Shown piece by piece: positions 1 through 10,700 of a stretch of DNA of 64,000 bases. Each line of letters begins with the position of its first letter. The first letter of the stretch is position 1. The stretch covers positions 114,501-178,500 of the forward strand of contig JAEMWC010000097.1 in the NCBI GenBank assembly GCA_016490735.1, given 5' to 3'. The notes under the pieces were generated by a model. The model saw nothing but the letters and a program-made list of their open reading frames with translations, did no database searches and had not been told where the DNA came from. A program made the translations under genes and the position numbers. This DNA is from Pachyseris speciosa (lineage: Eukaryota; Cnidaria; Anthozoa; Scleractinia; Pachyseridae).

Positions 1-1940
1 ATCCCATTTAATAGTCTGATAGTAGTAATATTTATTAATTTGAGTTGATTACAAAAAACGCTTGGGTTTGGTTTTTGGGTGATAAAATGAAATTTCATAA
101 GCGATCAATCAACAGCAGTTTCGACTTTTTGTGTGAAGGAATTTATTTACTTCCTCAATATTGCTTCTATATTGATTAGTAATATTATTAACATTAAAAT
201 CATTGATCAGGTGCTGCTATCGTTAAACATGAACCATAACTTCCGTCCAAGCAATATATATAAGTGGTGCACAAAATCCGTTTTAAAAAGTTACATTGGG
301 CTGCTTGCATGAACGGATGTATTAGAATCCCTTTGTTAGACTTAATAAGATTGATTTTGTGTTTTCAGGGAGTTGTGTTTTTAATGTAATTTTATTGTAA
401 TAAGCGCTAATGGGCTATAGGGAATTAGCGCTTTAGAAATTGTTATTATTACATATGGGGCCAATAACAGCTATGCATTTTGACGCCCTTTCTTCACAAG
501 CAGACACACAGTTATTTGCTTGAGTGTTTTCTTTTCAGTTTAATATATATATTTAGCCAAGCCTAAAAGCGGAGCTCCAAAAGCATTCTTTTTCTACTGG
601 CATTTACATATAGTCTGCTTGTCATATCACCCATCTGACCTCACTCAAGCTACAGACCCAATGCTGTAGAAAATAGTATGGAAAGGTGATCTGAGCCAGT
701 GGCACAGTGGATTTGGACCCCACGTTGATTTGCACCCTCCAGTCCAGATCTGCTTGTGGATCAGATTTGGACCCCCTAGTCCAGAACTGCTAGCAGATAT
801 GAATCTCCTTTTACGAATTTGGACCCCCAACCCTCCTAAAAACAAGCGTTCTATTGAGTAAGGTAATAAAAATTCCTTTCCAAACTGAGTTTGGAGATGT
901 TAAAAAAGCAAAATAAAAATATTGAGGTAGGTTTTTTTAAAAATAATCTTTAATACCTTGTGTAAAAAAGAACCCGCAAAGCTAGTTTCCATCTATAAAT
1001 TTTTAAAACAAAACATTTCTTAACATCTTAGAGCAATACCTAAGGACAGGTCTGTTTCCCCGTTCAACTGTAGGCAACTTAGTTACATACTTAGCTACTT
1101 AGGTATGGTTTAGAGCCACTAGAAATTGGTGGAGAAGCCTGGTGATTGCTCCTTGGAATCAGTATCACATCAGATATATAGTGATTCAGATCATCACTTC
1201 ATAATGAATGCAATTTCAATTATCCACAGCCTCCCATGAGACAGTCAGAAATCGGAAATTGTGTATCCTCTGGATATATGTATGCCTCACAAAAATTATG
1301 AAAGAAAGATGCATGGAAATCAATAAAAATATTTAGATGCCATGAATTAAGACCAAGATATTTATTTTGATCAATTACTTCTTGACCTTACTTCCACAAA
1401 AAAAAACTGCTTGCTAACATTAAGCTCATCACTCAATGTACCTACAGTGTTTTCAAAAAGAAATCCAGCTGCTCCTCTGGCCAGTTAAGTGCAAGACCAA
1501 ACAACTTGATAACAATATATTGGGCATTTGGTTGATACCACTATCAAGGTGATTCATCAAAGCAAAAGTGCTGGAAATCCGTTAGCCATCTTAACTTGAT
1601 CTTAACATACTTCATCAAACATCAGAGATTCCATTAAACATTAATGCCAAATGTCATCCAAACATCCCACAAGATTGGTGTGACCAGCTACTAATAAAAT
1701 TAATTGAAAGACTGTATGCAGGAGGAGGAAATCCAAAGGATGTGTACATTGATGAGAAAGAGCTTACTTTAAGTTTAATTTTAAGTTTTAAGTTTAATAA
1801 TACTTTCTCATGTGAATACAACTAAGTTGATACAAAACAAAAAAGTGCATGACTGGAGAATAATTGGGAGAAACTAAATTCCCATACAAAGAATATTATC
1901 TAATATTACACATTCTAAAAACTAAGAGGTGAAATTTAAA
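1..1940. other. Intergenic stretch without a recognisable gene
   Basis: No open frame here has recognisable domains, codon structure or splice signals. Between about 690 and 835 the words 'tttggacccc' and 'tttggaccccc' recur three times, suggesting a small decayed repeat. A MITE or old transposon origin is possible but no terminal repeats were found. Confidence 0.5.
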
Positions 1941-1948
1941 CGTGGCCC

Positions 1949-2106
1949 AAAGCTAACCTAATCAAATTAAATCAAATACTTGTCTCTTACAAGTCACCCC
2001 TGATTTGAGATTGAGACCAAAAATCATGAAGTAATCCAAAGCAAACCTAATTAAATTACATACTAAATGTCTTGTCACTCACAAGCTACATCTGATTTAA
2101 AATTGA
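1949..2106. repeat. Imperfect tandem duplication, period about 89 bp
   Basis: The block starting at 1949 (aaagctaacctaat...) recurs diverged at 2038 (aaagcaaacctaat...). Both copies share the order: AAGC-AACCTAAT, a CTTGTC word, CACAAG/TACAAG, CTGATTT and an ATTGA end. No coding capacity is seen. Confidence 0.6.
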
Positions 2107-2439
2107 CAGTAATAATGTAATAGATAGGACTTAAAACTGCTTAAAGAAGGTGCATGCATGATGTTCGATGGAACACCATTCCAGTCTGTTATGTAGCGAT
2201 TAAAAAAGAAAAGCTGAAGGCCCTATATATATTTAGCCATGCCAAGCCTAGAATCGGAGCTGCACACTCTCACCGAGCAACTTCGCAAGAGTTTATTTGG
2301 GCCAGTTTAATTTGTGTCCAAAACAATTGAGCAGCAGCAGGGAAAACGAAGAGTTTTCGATAGTAAACGTTTGCAAAAAAGAAAAAAAAAAGACGGACAT
2401 TCTTGAGTCTAACTACTTTGATATGAAAGCGTAAAGGGA

Positions 2440-2903
2440 TTCAAAGCGGATAAAAAAAAACAAAACAAAAACACTGCAAGCGAACAAAGTACGATGCCGG
2501 CGAGTGTTTGCTCGAAGAAGGAGAAGGTGGAGAAATTAAACAAGACTAGCTAGTAATTAAAATAGCTTGTACTGATAAAGCTAGGAAAATCGGTATTTAT
2601 TTTGACATAAATGCCTCTAGAAAAAAAAATAAAGGGTACAAACTCTTCGTTTACAGCAGTCAACAGGAATTGACCGCGGTTCAGAAACAATATAACAACA
2701 AACATAAGACTTATTACAAGAAAACAAAGCACAATATGAATAATATTTCTTCGAAGATTCTTGGAGAAGGTGCAGAAATTGGACAGGTAACAAAACTATC
2801 TTGTATTAAGCTAGAAAATTTCCTTAGCAGATTTGACATAAATGTCCGTAGAAAAGACAAAAAAGAGGTCCGTACCTCATCGTTTAGAGCAGTCAACAGG
2901 AAT
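2440..2903. repeat. Diverged tandem duplication, unit about 232 bp
   Basis: Two adjacent copies (about 2440-2670 and 2672-2903) share several collinear words: a GAAGA...GGAGAAGGTG block (2508 and 2755), an AGCTAG...AAA block (2580 and 2809), TTTGACATAAATG (2601 and 2832) and GCAGTCAACAGGAAT (2656 and 2889). Short open frames cross the second copy but show no known domain. Confidence 0.6.
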
Positions 2904-4475
2904 CACTGAGACAGCAATCACTCGGAATGCGACAGAGCTGAGTAATAGAGCCATTTCCCACAAAATCTTTCCTTGGCTTACACAAAACACTTTTAAAGTG
3001 CTTTGATGGTTTTACTGTTACTTCCCATGTCTTCCGAAGAACCTTCTTCAATTAATGATTCTCAGTGGCAAAACATCATCCAGATAACGAAGAAAGCGCT
3101 TGCCAAACCAAACGAGCATTTCTCTCGCAGACCCATCCACTTTAAAATTTATCAAAACCAGCCAACCAGTCAACCCATTTCGCTGTTTTTAACATCCAAA
3201 CGCTGATTCTTACCGGTTCAAACAAACGACATGTTTAAAGACGGCGAAACTTAATTGTTGTTTACAGGCTGCTTTCGACGAAGATCTCTTAAAGACTTGA
3301 CGAAGTGAAGCGCGCTGGGTTTTGACTGTTTTGGCAGCATTTTGACAGCTTAATGTCAGATTTTGAGAAGTGCACATGCACATGCATTTGATCGGATTTT
3401 TTATTTTTACTCGAGCTCGAGTCTCCCCCTTTAATGCTTAATTTTACGAGGACTCATTGCGATTACGTGTTGATAAGATAAGGGCAAAAGTTTCTTAACG
3501 CTACTGTGAGGAACCAAGGTCGAAAAACAGTCAGCCAAGCCGAGTAAAAACACTCGTTCGCTTGCAAAGAAAACAACGTAACAAAACAAACAAACAATTC
3601 AACTACTTCTTTGCGTCCATAACGAGTACAGATGATTGTTATTTATATCCATTCGAGAGAAAAATACAAGTTTCATTCCTGAACAAAAGTAACAACGATT
3701 AAACCAAATGTTAAGCTTCTATTTATTTAATTTACCTCACTGTCCTGTGTTGTAGAGGTTTCTACCACTTGAAAATGCGTAAGCTTCAGTAAAGTAAAAA
3801 CAAGCATCCGCAAAAATAGCAAACGGTTTGTCCAAAGAAAGAGCTTCTTCCACAGCGTTTGAGCTACTCATTCCTCCCATTAATACCGGTGAACTGTTAA
3901 GTGACTTTTCTTGGTGAGATGCAAGATGCCGCGGTGAAGTGAAAGCCCTTGAAGCGTTGAATTACACTGTTTTCAACCGCACAATCTTTGAAGCTTTTCC
4001 TGAGAAAAATCTTCCGTCCTTCCTTTCATCACTTGAAAATTCACCTTCCGGAGTATCTTTTGACAAGTTCTTGATCTTTATGCTTTTTACGCGAAAGACA
4101 AACTTCGATCGAAGAAGATGAAGTTGTTTTGCTCAAAATAAAGAAACCAACTGAATCTGAAATTACCAGACGCAGAAAGCGCGCGAAAAAATTTAACGGC
4201 CTCGATTTGGTTTGGGTGTCCCACACTTGGCTTGAGCCTGCGATCCAATCGAAAGCAAGTACCTGGTCAGCGGTCAACTTCAAAAAAAAACAGCTGACCT
4301 CGATGAGGTCTTAACTTGAGCCCGCGATATGGTCACGTTACACTGGTCAGCGGATACCTTGTTTTGACAGGTGTCAATTGGCTGTAAGATGGATGTCCAG
4401 TATCAAAGATGTACGCTGTAAAGTAGCTGGTCAGCTGGGCCAGGTGGAGTATGGCCGCCATGTTGGATTATTATG

Positions 4476-4506
<31 letters not shown>

Positions 4507-4574
4507 GACTCCGTTGTCGTCGTCGTCGTCGTCGTCGTGCGTACGCGCCCACGAGCAATACCGCTAGCCATTTT

Positions 4575-4606
<32 letters not shown>

Positions 4607-5040
4607 AGGTATGGTGCTCCGCTTGACGGCCCTTCGGGCCGTCGGAGCTCCGCTATAATGGGTATTTTGAGTACCAGTATAAAGCAACTGGCATCTGGAA
4701 TACAATATGTTTCTTATGAAGTTTTTATTTCCACTTCCCTTCCACTTTCGACTATCGGTTGCCAAAACTGGTTTGTAAAATATCTTAACAAACACGATAC
4801 GTTTTAAAAAGAAAAACAAGGCCACTATTTGTGCGTTTGAGTTATTCATAAACGCGATCAGTTATCTCCGGCGAGGCATTGTAGTCAATATACATAAGTG
4901 GGGTGCAGAATCCATTTAGAGGTCATATATTTTGGTGATAGTATTAATGAACTACTGCAAAGAATGCAAAGCCACTGAAAGCTAATGAAATCGAGCAGAG
5001 AGGTGAGTGGACATAACATTAAAAAAGATGATGACGTTTC
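2904..5040. other. Intergenic stretch with short simple repeats
   Basis: No gene could be supported. A (CGT)n run lies at about 4514-4538. Short frames on both strands around 3940-4310 overlap each other and have no recognisable motif. Confidence 0.5.
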
Positions 5041-5090
<50 letters not shown>

Positions 5091-5091
5091 G
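5041..5091. repeat. (ATT)n microsatellite
   Basis: A run of about 17 ATT units directly precedes the Penelope-like fragment. It may be a retrotransposon tail, but no LINE sequence was recognised upstream. Confidence 0.9.
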
Positions 5092-5853
5092 CTGTGGTTG
5101 TTGTTATTAAAAGAACTGGCACATTTCCATGCCGAGGTCTAAAACGCCATCCCCTATTCTCAATTTCTTAGACTCTTCTTAGACTTCTTCGTCTATGTAG
5201 TGATGACTCTGATTTTTCCAACAAATCAGAGGAAATGTGCCAGTTCTTCGAGAAACGTTGCTATCCTGCTTTTGTGGTTCAATCAGGCCATTACCGCGCT
5301 CAGCAGATTGATCAACAGTCAGCACTACAGACGTTACAAAAGGAAAAGAATGACAGAATTCCATTCACCCTCACATTTCACCCGCATAATAACCCAGTTA
5401 AAGCCATCATTCTCAATAACTTTAAAATACTGCAAAATGATCCCGAATCTGCTAGAATCTTTTCGCAACCACCAATGATTTCATTCAAACGCGACAAAAA
5501 TGTAGGAAACTTCTAGCCAGAAGCGCATTCAAAACAACTGAGCAACCCGACGTCTTTAAATGCACGCGCTCGCGAGGCAAAACTTGTCCTTTCATTCAAA
5601 ACACTGACAAAATATCGGGACCTAACTGATCTGTTATAATTAAGATCACTGATCGTTTCTCGTGTACCTTCGCAAATGTTATGCATAACCTGCACATTGT
5701 GCAAAAAGTTATACATCGGCGAAACAAGAACACGACTGGGTGACCGATTCCGATAACATCTACGTGATGTTAATTTATAAGAAAGATGACAAAGATGCAT
5801 CCAAACCAGTCGCCCGTCATTTTAATCTGTTTAATCTCCCTAGCCATTACCAA

Positions 5854-6022
5854 ATCAATCAATCAATCAATTTATTAAAGTCATTGCGTGGGATTGAGGT
5901 TGCCCTCGGTATCCGAGCCAAGGGTTCATGTATAAAACGCAAGACTAAAATAAAAACTAAGAGATAAAATTAAACGAATAATAGCAATAATAAGAATTAA
6001 ATAAAGGATACATACATGAAAA
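5854..6022 (-). mobile_element. L2-like LINE 3' end, inserted in the Penelope-like element
   Basis: It begins with (CAAT)n, the complement of an (ATTG)n tail, followed by about 150 bp nearly identical to the 3' end of the larger LINE at 10701-10866 (shared words TATCCGAGCCAAGGG, ATAAAACGCAAGACT and AATAAAGGATACATACATGAA). It is inserted in the GIY-YIG region of the surrounding element and is therefore younger. Confidence 0.85.
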
Positions 6023-6240
6023 CAACACATGTCTTTCCATACAGCAAGGTGCTACGGAAAGCCGTAAAAATCTAAAGCAAAACTGATTTACCTTTCAAAA
6101 TGGCACTTATAATCCCCATGGTATAGTATCAACGAGCGCTTTTCATTCAATTAATGTATTCCTGTTTTTCATGTTTATATTACCACCAATAGCGTAGCTC
6201 CTTATTCTGTATATAAAGCATACACAACCCACAATTCCTC

Positions 6241-6289
6241 GATTCACTCTGACGAAGGGCTGACGCTTGAAACGTCAGTTTTTTGAATC
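6241..6289 (+). ncRNA. Hammerhead ribozyme-like motif at the Penelope-like 3' end
   Basis: The core CTGACGA, a short stem II of the GGGC/GCTT type with loop TGAC, and GAAACGTC are all present. Stem I forms from ACT/AGT next to the core plus GATTC/GAATC further out, separated by a T-rich bulge. Stem III is minimal (A-U and C-G with no loop), as described for Penelope-like elements, where activity is thought to need dimers. The wobble-rich stem II makes activity uncertain. Confidence 0.6.
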
Positions 6290-6533
6290 CCCGTACGGTG
6301 GTCAATCATCAACTCCGTTGATAAACCAAATCTTCGTGTTTTACTCCTCCACCGACACAGCAACATAGTTTCTTTAGAAATTAACCCCCCACAACAGTCA
6401 CGACACAAGTATGGCGAGTGATCCCACCAAAATTTCAATTTCGTATTGCTTTCCTAAGTTGGGGTGTACCAATGTCTGAAATATTCACCAAATTTTGTGT
6501 CAACTCTAAATTCGGACGAAATCTAAATTCAGA

Positions 6534-7200
6534 TCAACTCAATTCCTGCAGGTACCCAGTGTGTCCGAGCAATTCGAAGGTGACAGCATATCTCACTAAT
6601 TGAGATATGAAAACACCATAGGCCGGATTGGGGGGAATGTTGCTGTCCATATGAGGAAAATTGACAATCCGAAATGAGAAAGTCATCCCTCTTGTCGTAG
6701 ACACTGAGATGAAAAAGAGTGTTGTTATTACCATTCTTTATTCTTGTGTGTAGTCAACAAATTTAATTTGATGCTAAGGACAGGTAGTGGACAGGTCCTT
6801 TAGTTCCAGTTCCAACGGGTAAATAGCGGTGATGTAATTTCAAAATTGTCATTGTTGACGCTTAATAAATCATCAGTGTAACGAAAGGTGTTGCTTAATT
6901 GGACGGCTATGGTTTTATCTCGTTTCATTGCTCTCAGCATGAAATCAGTACTCAAACGTGTGAAGCAACAGATCAGCTAACAAAGGTGCGCTGTTTGTGC
7001 CCACTGGTATACTAATAACCAACCAACCAACGTTCCTCCTAACAAATTACCAAAAGAGCAACAGTCAGAGCAACTGGCAATCAGTTTTACTCGCCAGTTG
7101 TTTTGGAAGTCTTCTAAGGGAAGTAGAAACTTGGGGGCGCAAAGATAATGTAGACCAGCATATATCTTGTACTGACGGCGGTTAACGGTGTTAATCACTA
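6534..7200 (-). mobile_element. Reverse transcriptase fragment, Penelope-like
   Basis: Read on the minus strand, 7010-6960 encodes PVGTNSAPLLADLLLHTFE, a conserved block just before the catalytic site. About 6880-6850 encodes FRYTDDLLS, the YxDD active-site motif. At 6660-6560 follows FRIVNFPHMDSNIP and AYGVFISQL. The blocks are in the expected order but frames change between them, so this is a broken copy. It lies opposite in strand to the adjacent Penelope-like element and is a separate insertion. Confidence 0.65.
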
Positions 7201-7437
7201 CAGTACGAAGACGAACGCCCTCTGGGTTATACTCCCCTCATGGACTCCCGGATACGAAACTGCTGGACTCTAATCCCTACACTTCTCGCAGAGGTCATTC
7301 GACGGTAACCAAACGAGGGGAAACTTCTCAAAATGGTTGCTATGGTGCGATGTAGTGTTTCATCGTCAATGCCTGTAAAATGATGTGTCTAAGAAATGCC
7401 AAACTCTTTTAACCGTCTTTCGGTCGTCCGTAGTCCG

Positions 7438-7488
7438 TAGCCTGCGTCGCAGACGTAATCTTACCCCGGTTAATAACGTCAGCGTTAG
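7438..7488. repeat. Solo terminal repeat of the Mutator-like foldback
   Basis: The sequence TAGCCTGCGTCGCAGACGTA followed by an ACCCCGGTTA-like block matches the left end of the foldback at 26847-27075. No matching right end was seen nearby, so this is a truncated copy. Confidence 0.65.
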
Positions 7489-7651
7489 ACCTGTACTATA
7501 AACTGCTGAGTTTCAAACTCTGGAAGTGTGGCACATTTTTTCCCAACTCCCCCGACAACCCATGGTATTCTCAAGGGCTTTGAAGGTGTCACGCGATAAT
7601 TACGCCATCTTCTGGCTGTTACGATTTCTCCAAAATCTTAGCCATTCTTAC

Positions 7652-7701
<50 letters not shown>

Positions 7702-8110
7702 CTTTATTAGGGCTCCAAGAAGGCTTTTCAGGCCTAATTCACAAAAAACATTAGTTATTATCTACAATAGGAAAAATTCTTATCAATCCTAATTTACAAA
7801 TGTATATTAAATATTATCTACAATAAAAAGAGCGCTCAGTCCTAATTTACAAATATATAATAATCATCGTACAATGATACAATTAACTATTTGAAAAATA
7901 TAACTGGAAGAGATAATCTCTCAATTTCCTCTTAAACATTTCTAGGCTATTACAATCGGTGATAGCAGTCGGCAATGAGTTCCACATAGTTACTGATCGG
8001 TACATAAAAGATCGCTGCCCAGCAGCAGATTTGTATCCTGGAATATCTAATTTGTTCTTATTTCTTTAAAGCGAACAGAGATATCACATATTGCTGCCGG
8101 CCTCAGTAAA
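7652..8110 (-). mobile_element. LINE 3' end (L2/CR1-like) with (ATT)n tail
   Basis: Read on the minus strand, about 8064-7883 encodes the C-terminus of a LINE protein: GQRSFMYRSVTMWNSLP, then LEMFKRKLRDYLF, then a stop at 7883-7885. This WNSLP...FKRKLRDYL ending is characteristic of L2/CR1-type proteins. About 180 bp of 3' UTR follows, ending in a tail that appears as (AAT)n at 7652-7702. The element is heavily 5' truncated. Confidence 0.75.
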
Positions 8111-9084
8111 TATCTAATACTTCTCCCATGGGGCTGAATTGAGTGTCTGCTTTCTGTCTGCTTACAGATTAATCGTCTTGGCCACATTTTCAAATAAAAC
8201 TAGGTCACAATATTAAGCACGTCTACGGCTTTCATCATGGCAGTTGGACCAATTTCCTGCTGCTAACTGTGCAAACATATCGTTGACAAACCCTCGTGCA
8301 AGCTTTTAAAACCTACCTCTGCTCCAGTAGAAAACAACAGAAAGTTTGTTTGCGAACGTTGAGTTGATTAAAAGTGTGCATTTGGTATGAATGACATTTC
8401 AGTTGAAACGAGAAAACACACCATTTTATGAAGATTGTTTGAAACCTACACTTTCAGTTTTACTCGAGTCATTCGAAATCTGAAGCCACCTGGGGAAAGT
8501 CATCTCATGATAAATTAAGTTTTCCACATATATTTCTCTGAATGTGAAGAGAACAGATTTCGACAGTTTGTGCTAGCCTGCATATCGCTAAATCAGCGCA
8601 TGTTGGCTTCTGCCACTGGATAAATGATGTTAGCGACCTGAAGACCAAAACACTCTCAAAGCCCCAAGAACAAGACTCTTTATGAGCGTTTAATCGGGAT
8701 TCCTTGTGATGCAGCTGAAGTCGCTTTATGATTCTCTAAAAGACCATAAGCCTATCTGTTTCAAAATTGAAAATGGTTTACTTTGGGTTCGCACAAGGCC
8801 TTTTTGTTTACGTACGAGCAAAGCACATAAAACTGTTTTGAGAGTTGCCATCGAGAGTAATCTTAGTATTACCAAACGCAAATAGACCTGTGGTATTGAA
8901 TGTTGTTTACCTCTTAAATGTTCTAAACATAGAACTGTCCTCCTGTTACGGCGTTCGAGAGATATTCCAAACTTTCGATCGATCAACCAATAAGCGCATG
9001 CAAGGCTTCTGACCTTTTCTTGATTTCGGCAAAACTTTTTACGCGCGAAAATGTGTTTAGGTCTCTCGAAAAGGATTCTATGGC
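8111..9084. other. Intergenic stretch without a recognisable gene
   Basis: Nothing recognisable was found on either strand. The minus-strand frame at 8726-8986 has no domain or splice context and is probably chance. Confidence 0.5.
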
Positions 9085-9690
9085 TCAGGGGTACCCAATG
9101 ACAAGTTTCGGTGGATATCTGTTCGGTAGAGGGTAATTCGCCTTGGGTTTTCGGCGTCGATTAAAGAGTGGCCTCGGATTTTCGTAACTAAAACGTGGCC
9201 TAAAAGATTCGCAATTTGGAAATCATAGCCCCTAAGGTTTTCGGAAAGGTCGTTATGGCTGTTTTTGGCAGTCTAAAACGTCAGCTAGTATTTTCAGAAA
9301 GAAAATAGTTCCATAGAAGAGTTCGTGGAAAGTTCATTTCAGCTTGCATTTTCTAAAAGGAAGATTTTGTTCCCTAATATTTTCGGGCAATTAAAAAATC
9401 AGCTAGGGAATCCGAACAGATGAACTTCTTCTAGCTAATGAAAACATCACTTAAAACAGACTTTAAACACCATAATGGACTTAAAAATGCCTTTCTACAG
9501 CTTTTGGGTAATTTAGTTCGTTGGGTGCTCCTGATGGCTTTGAGGGCTCACTTGGGTCAGAAGTGATGAAGGTTTCGGATAACACATTAGCTTGTCCAAA
9601 TTTCTCTGAGTCAAGTAGCTGAATGCTCTTGAAGATGAAATGTTTTGAACCTTGGACTACGTGGTTTGTTTTAATACCGCCACTTGCCTT
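9085..9690 (-). pseudogene. Broken third copy of the Ly6-CUB gene family (exon end plus intron)
   Basis: The segment 9085-9545 is strongly similar to 58963-59651, which is the intron just downstream of exon 5 of gene B. The similarity runs up to a splice donor of the same type: on the minus strand ...GACCCAA|gtgagc here, ...GAGCGAG|gtgagt in gene B. The exon-like part above 9545 encodes FIFKSIQLLDSEKF and NVLSETFITSD, which may correspond to the CUB end. It is cut by a LINE 3' end at about 9730 and no other exons were found. An alternative is that the shared segment is a dispersed repeat that happens to end at the donor. Confidence 0.45.
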
Positions 9691-9729
9691 ATTTAACACC
9701 GCCACTTGCCTTCTATTGTGCATTCTCTT

Positions 9730-10030
9730 TTGTAGCACCCAGTCTATGGAACTCTCTTCCTGACAATATCAGACAGAGCAGCACGCTACTAAATTTTAAG
9801 ACTCATACATAGACACAACCTTTTAACAACTGTTATAATTCAGATTAGCATGCGACATTATGATAGTTTTCACTCGAATTTTCACCGTTAATATCAGAGT
9901 AATGAGAAATATTTAAGTTTATAACGTTCTTAGCCTCTACCATAATTGTCAAATTTTTCACTGTAAAGTTTTTGGATTGTAGCTATTGTAAAGCGTTATT
10001 GAGCCAGAGGAAAATAGCGCCATATAAATA

Positions 10031-10092
<62 letters not shown>
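9730..10092 (+). mobile_element. LINE 3' end (L2/CR1-like) with (ATT)n tail
   Basis: The plus strand at about 9736-9810 encodes LWNSLPDNIRQSSTLLNFKT, then a stop, the usual C-terminus of this LINE group. About 200 bp of 3' UTR follows with TAGCGCCATATAAATAAAG just before a long (ATT)n tail at 10029-10092. The same GCGCCATTAT/GCGCCATAT end occurs at 59308-59545 in opposite orientation. Confidence 0.75.
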
Positions 10093-10093
<1 letters not shown>

Positions 10094-10700
10094 ATTGGCC
10101 AATCAAAAGACTGGCATGTGCTTCCTATTGTGTATTTTGCTGCACAGGAAAAAAATAAGACATATATAACATGATTTATAACTCGGTATCTCGAGTAACA
10201 AGGTAAAGGCTCACCTGTGGAATATGATGTCTTCTATGCTGATAACATTAGTTACTAATACTGGCCAATGTTTCAAGTAAGAGTATCCTCTCAAAAATCA
10301 AGTCATGGAAGAGGCTGGCAAGAAGCGTCTTTACCTACGTAACGCATTGTGAAAGTAACGTAACCCTCAGCCCTCTAGGGTCACCACCCGCATTTATTTA
10401 AGAGTCAAATCTATGGCAATAAAAGTTAAAAGGCATTTACCACGTACAAATGCTATACTGCCTCCATTGATGTCTGCGATGTGCGAAAATGACACACACA
10501 AAAAACGTAGAAATTACGTCATTAATTTTTCTTGATTTGTCCAAAACCTCTGAAAACCGCCTAAAGTAACTAAAGAACTGTAACGGTGCAAAAATGACAA
10601 TGTAAGGCAGCTTTTTGCCAATAAAATTTCAAGTCATGTGAATAGTCAAATGCCATACCGAAGTTGTTCTAGCATACATCGTCCTTTGGTGGAATTTTGT
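10093..10700. other. Intergenic stretch without a recognisable gene
   Basis: No domain, RNA or repeat structure was recognised between the two LINE insertions. Confidence 0.5.

Larger units (their letters stand above)
5140..6397 (+). mobile_element. Penelope-like retroelement, 3' part with GIY-YIG endonuclease
   Basis: This is the C-terminal end of a Penelope-like element: the end of the reverse transcriptase followed by a GIY-YIG nuclease. The frame around 5235-5516 reads through the conserved block ending ISFKRDKNVGNF. Near 5640-5770 Cys-rich and LYIGE-type residues mark the GIY-YIG start, and a RHFN block follows at 5815. An L2-like LINE 3' end (5854-6022) has inserted. The nuclease continues after it and ends near the NPHGI...NERFSFN block at about 6108-6155. 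A hammerhead-like motif follows at 6241-6289, as known for Penelope-like elements. The 5' end is truncated and several frameshifts are present, so the copy is dead. Confidence 0.75.
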
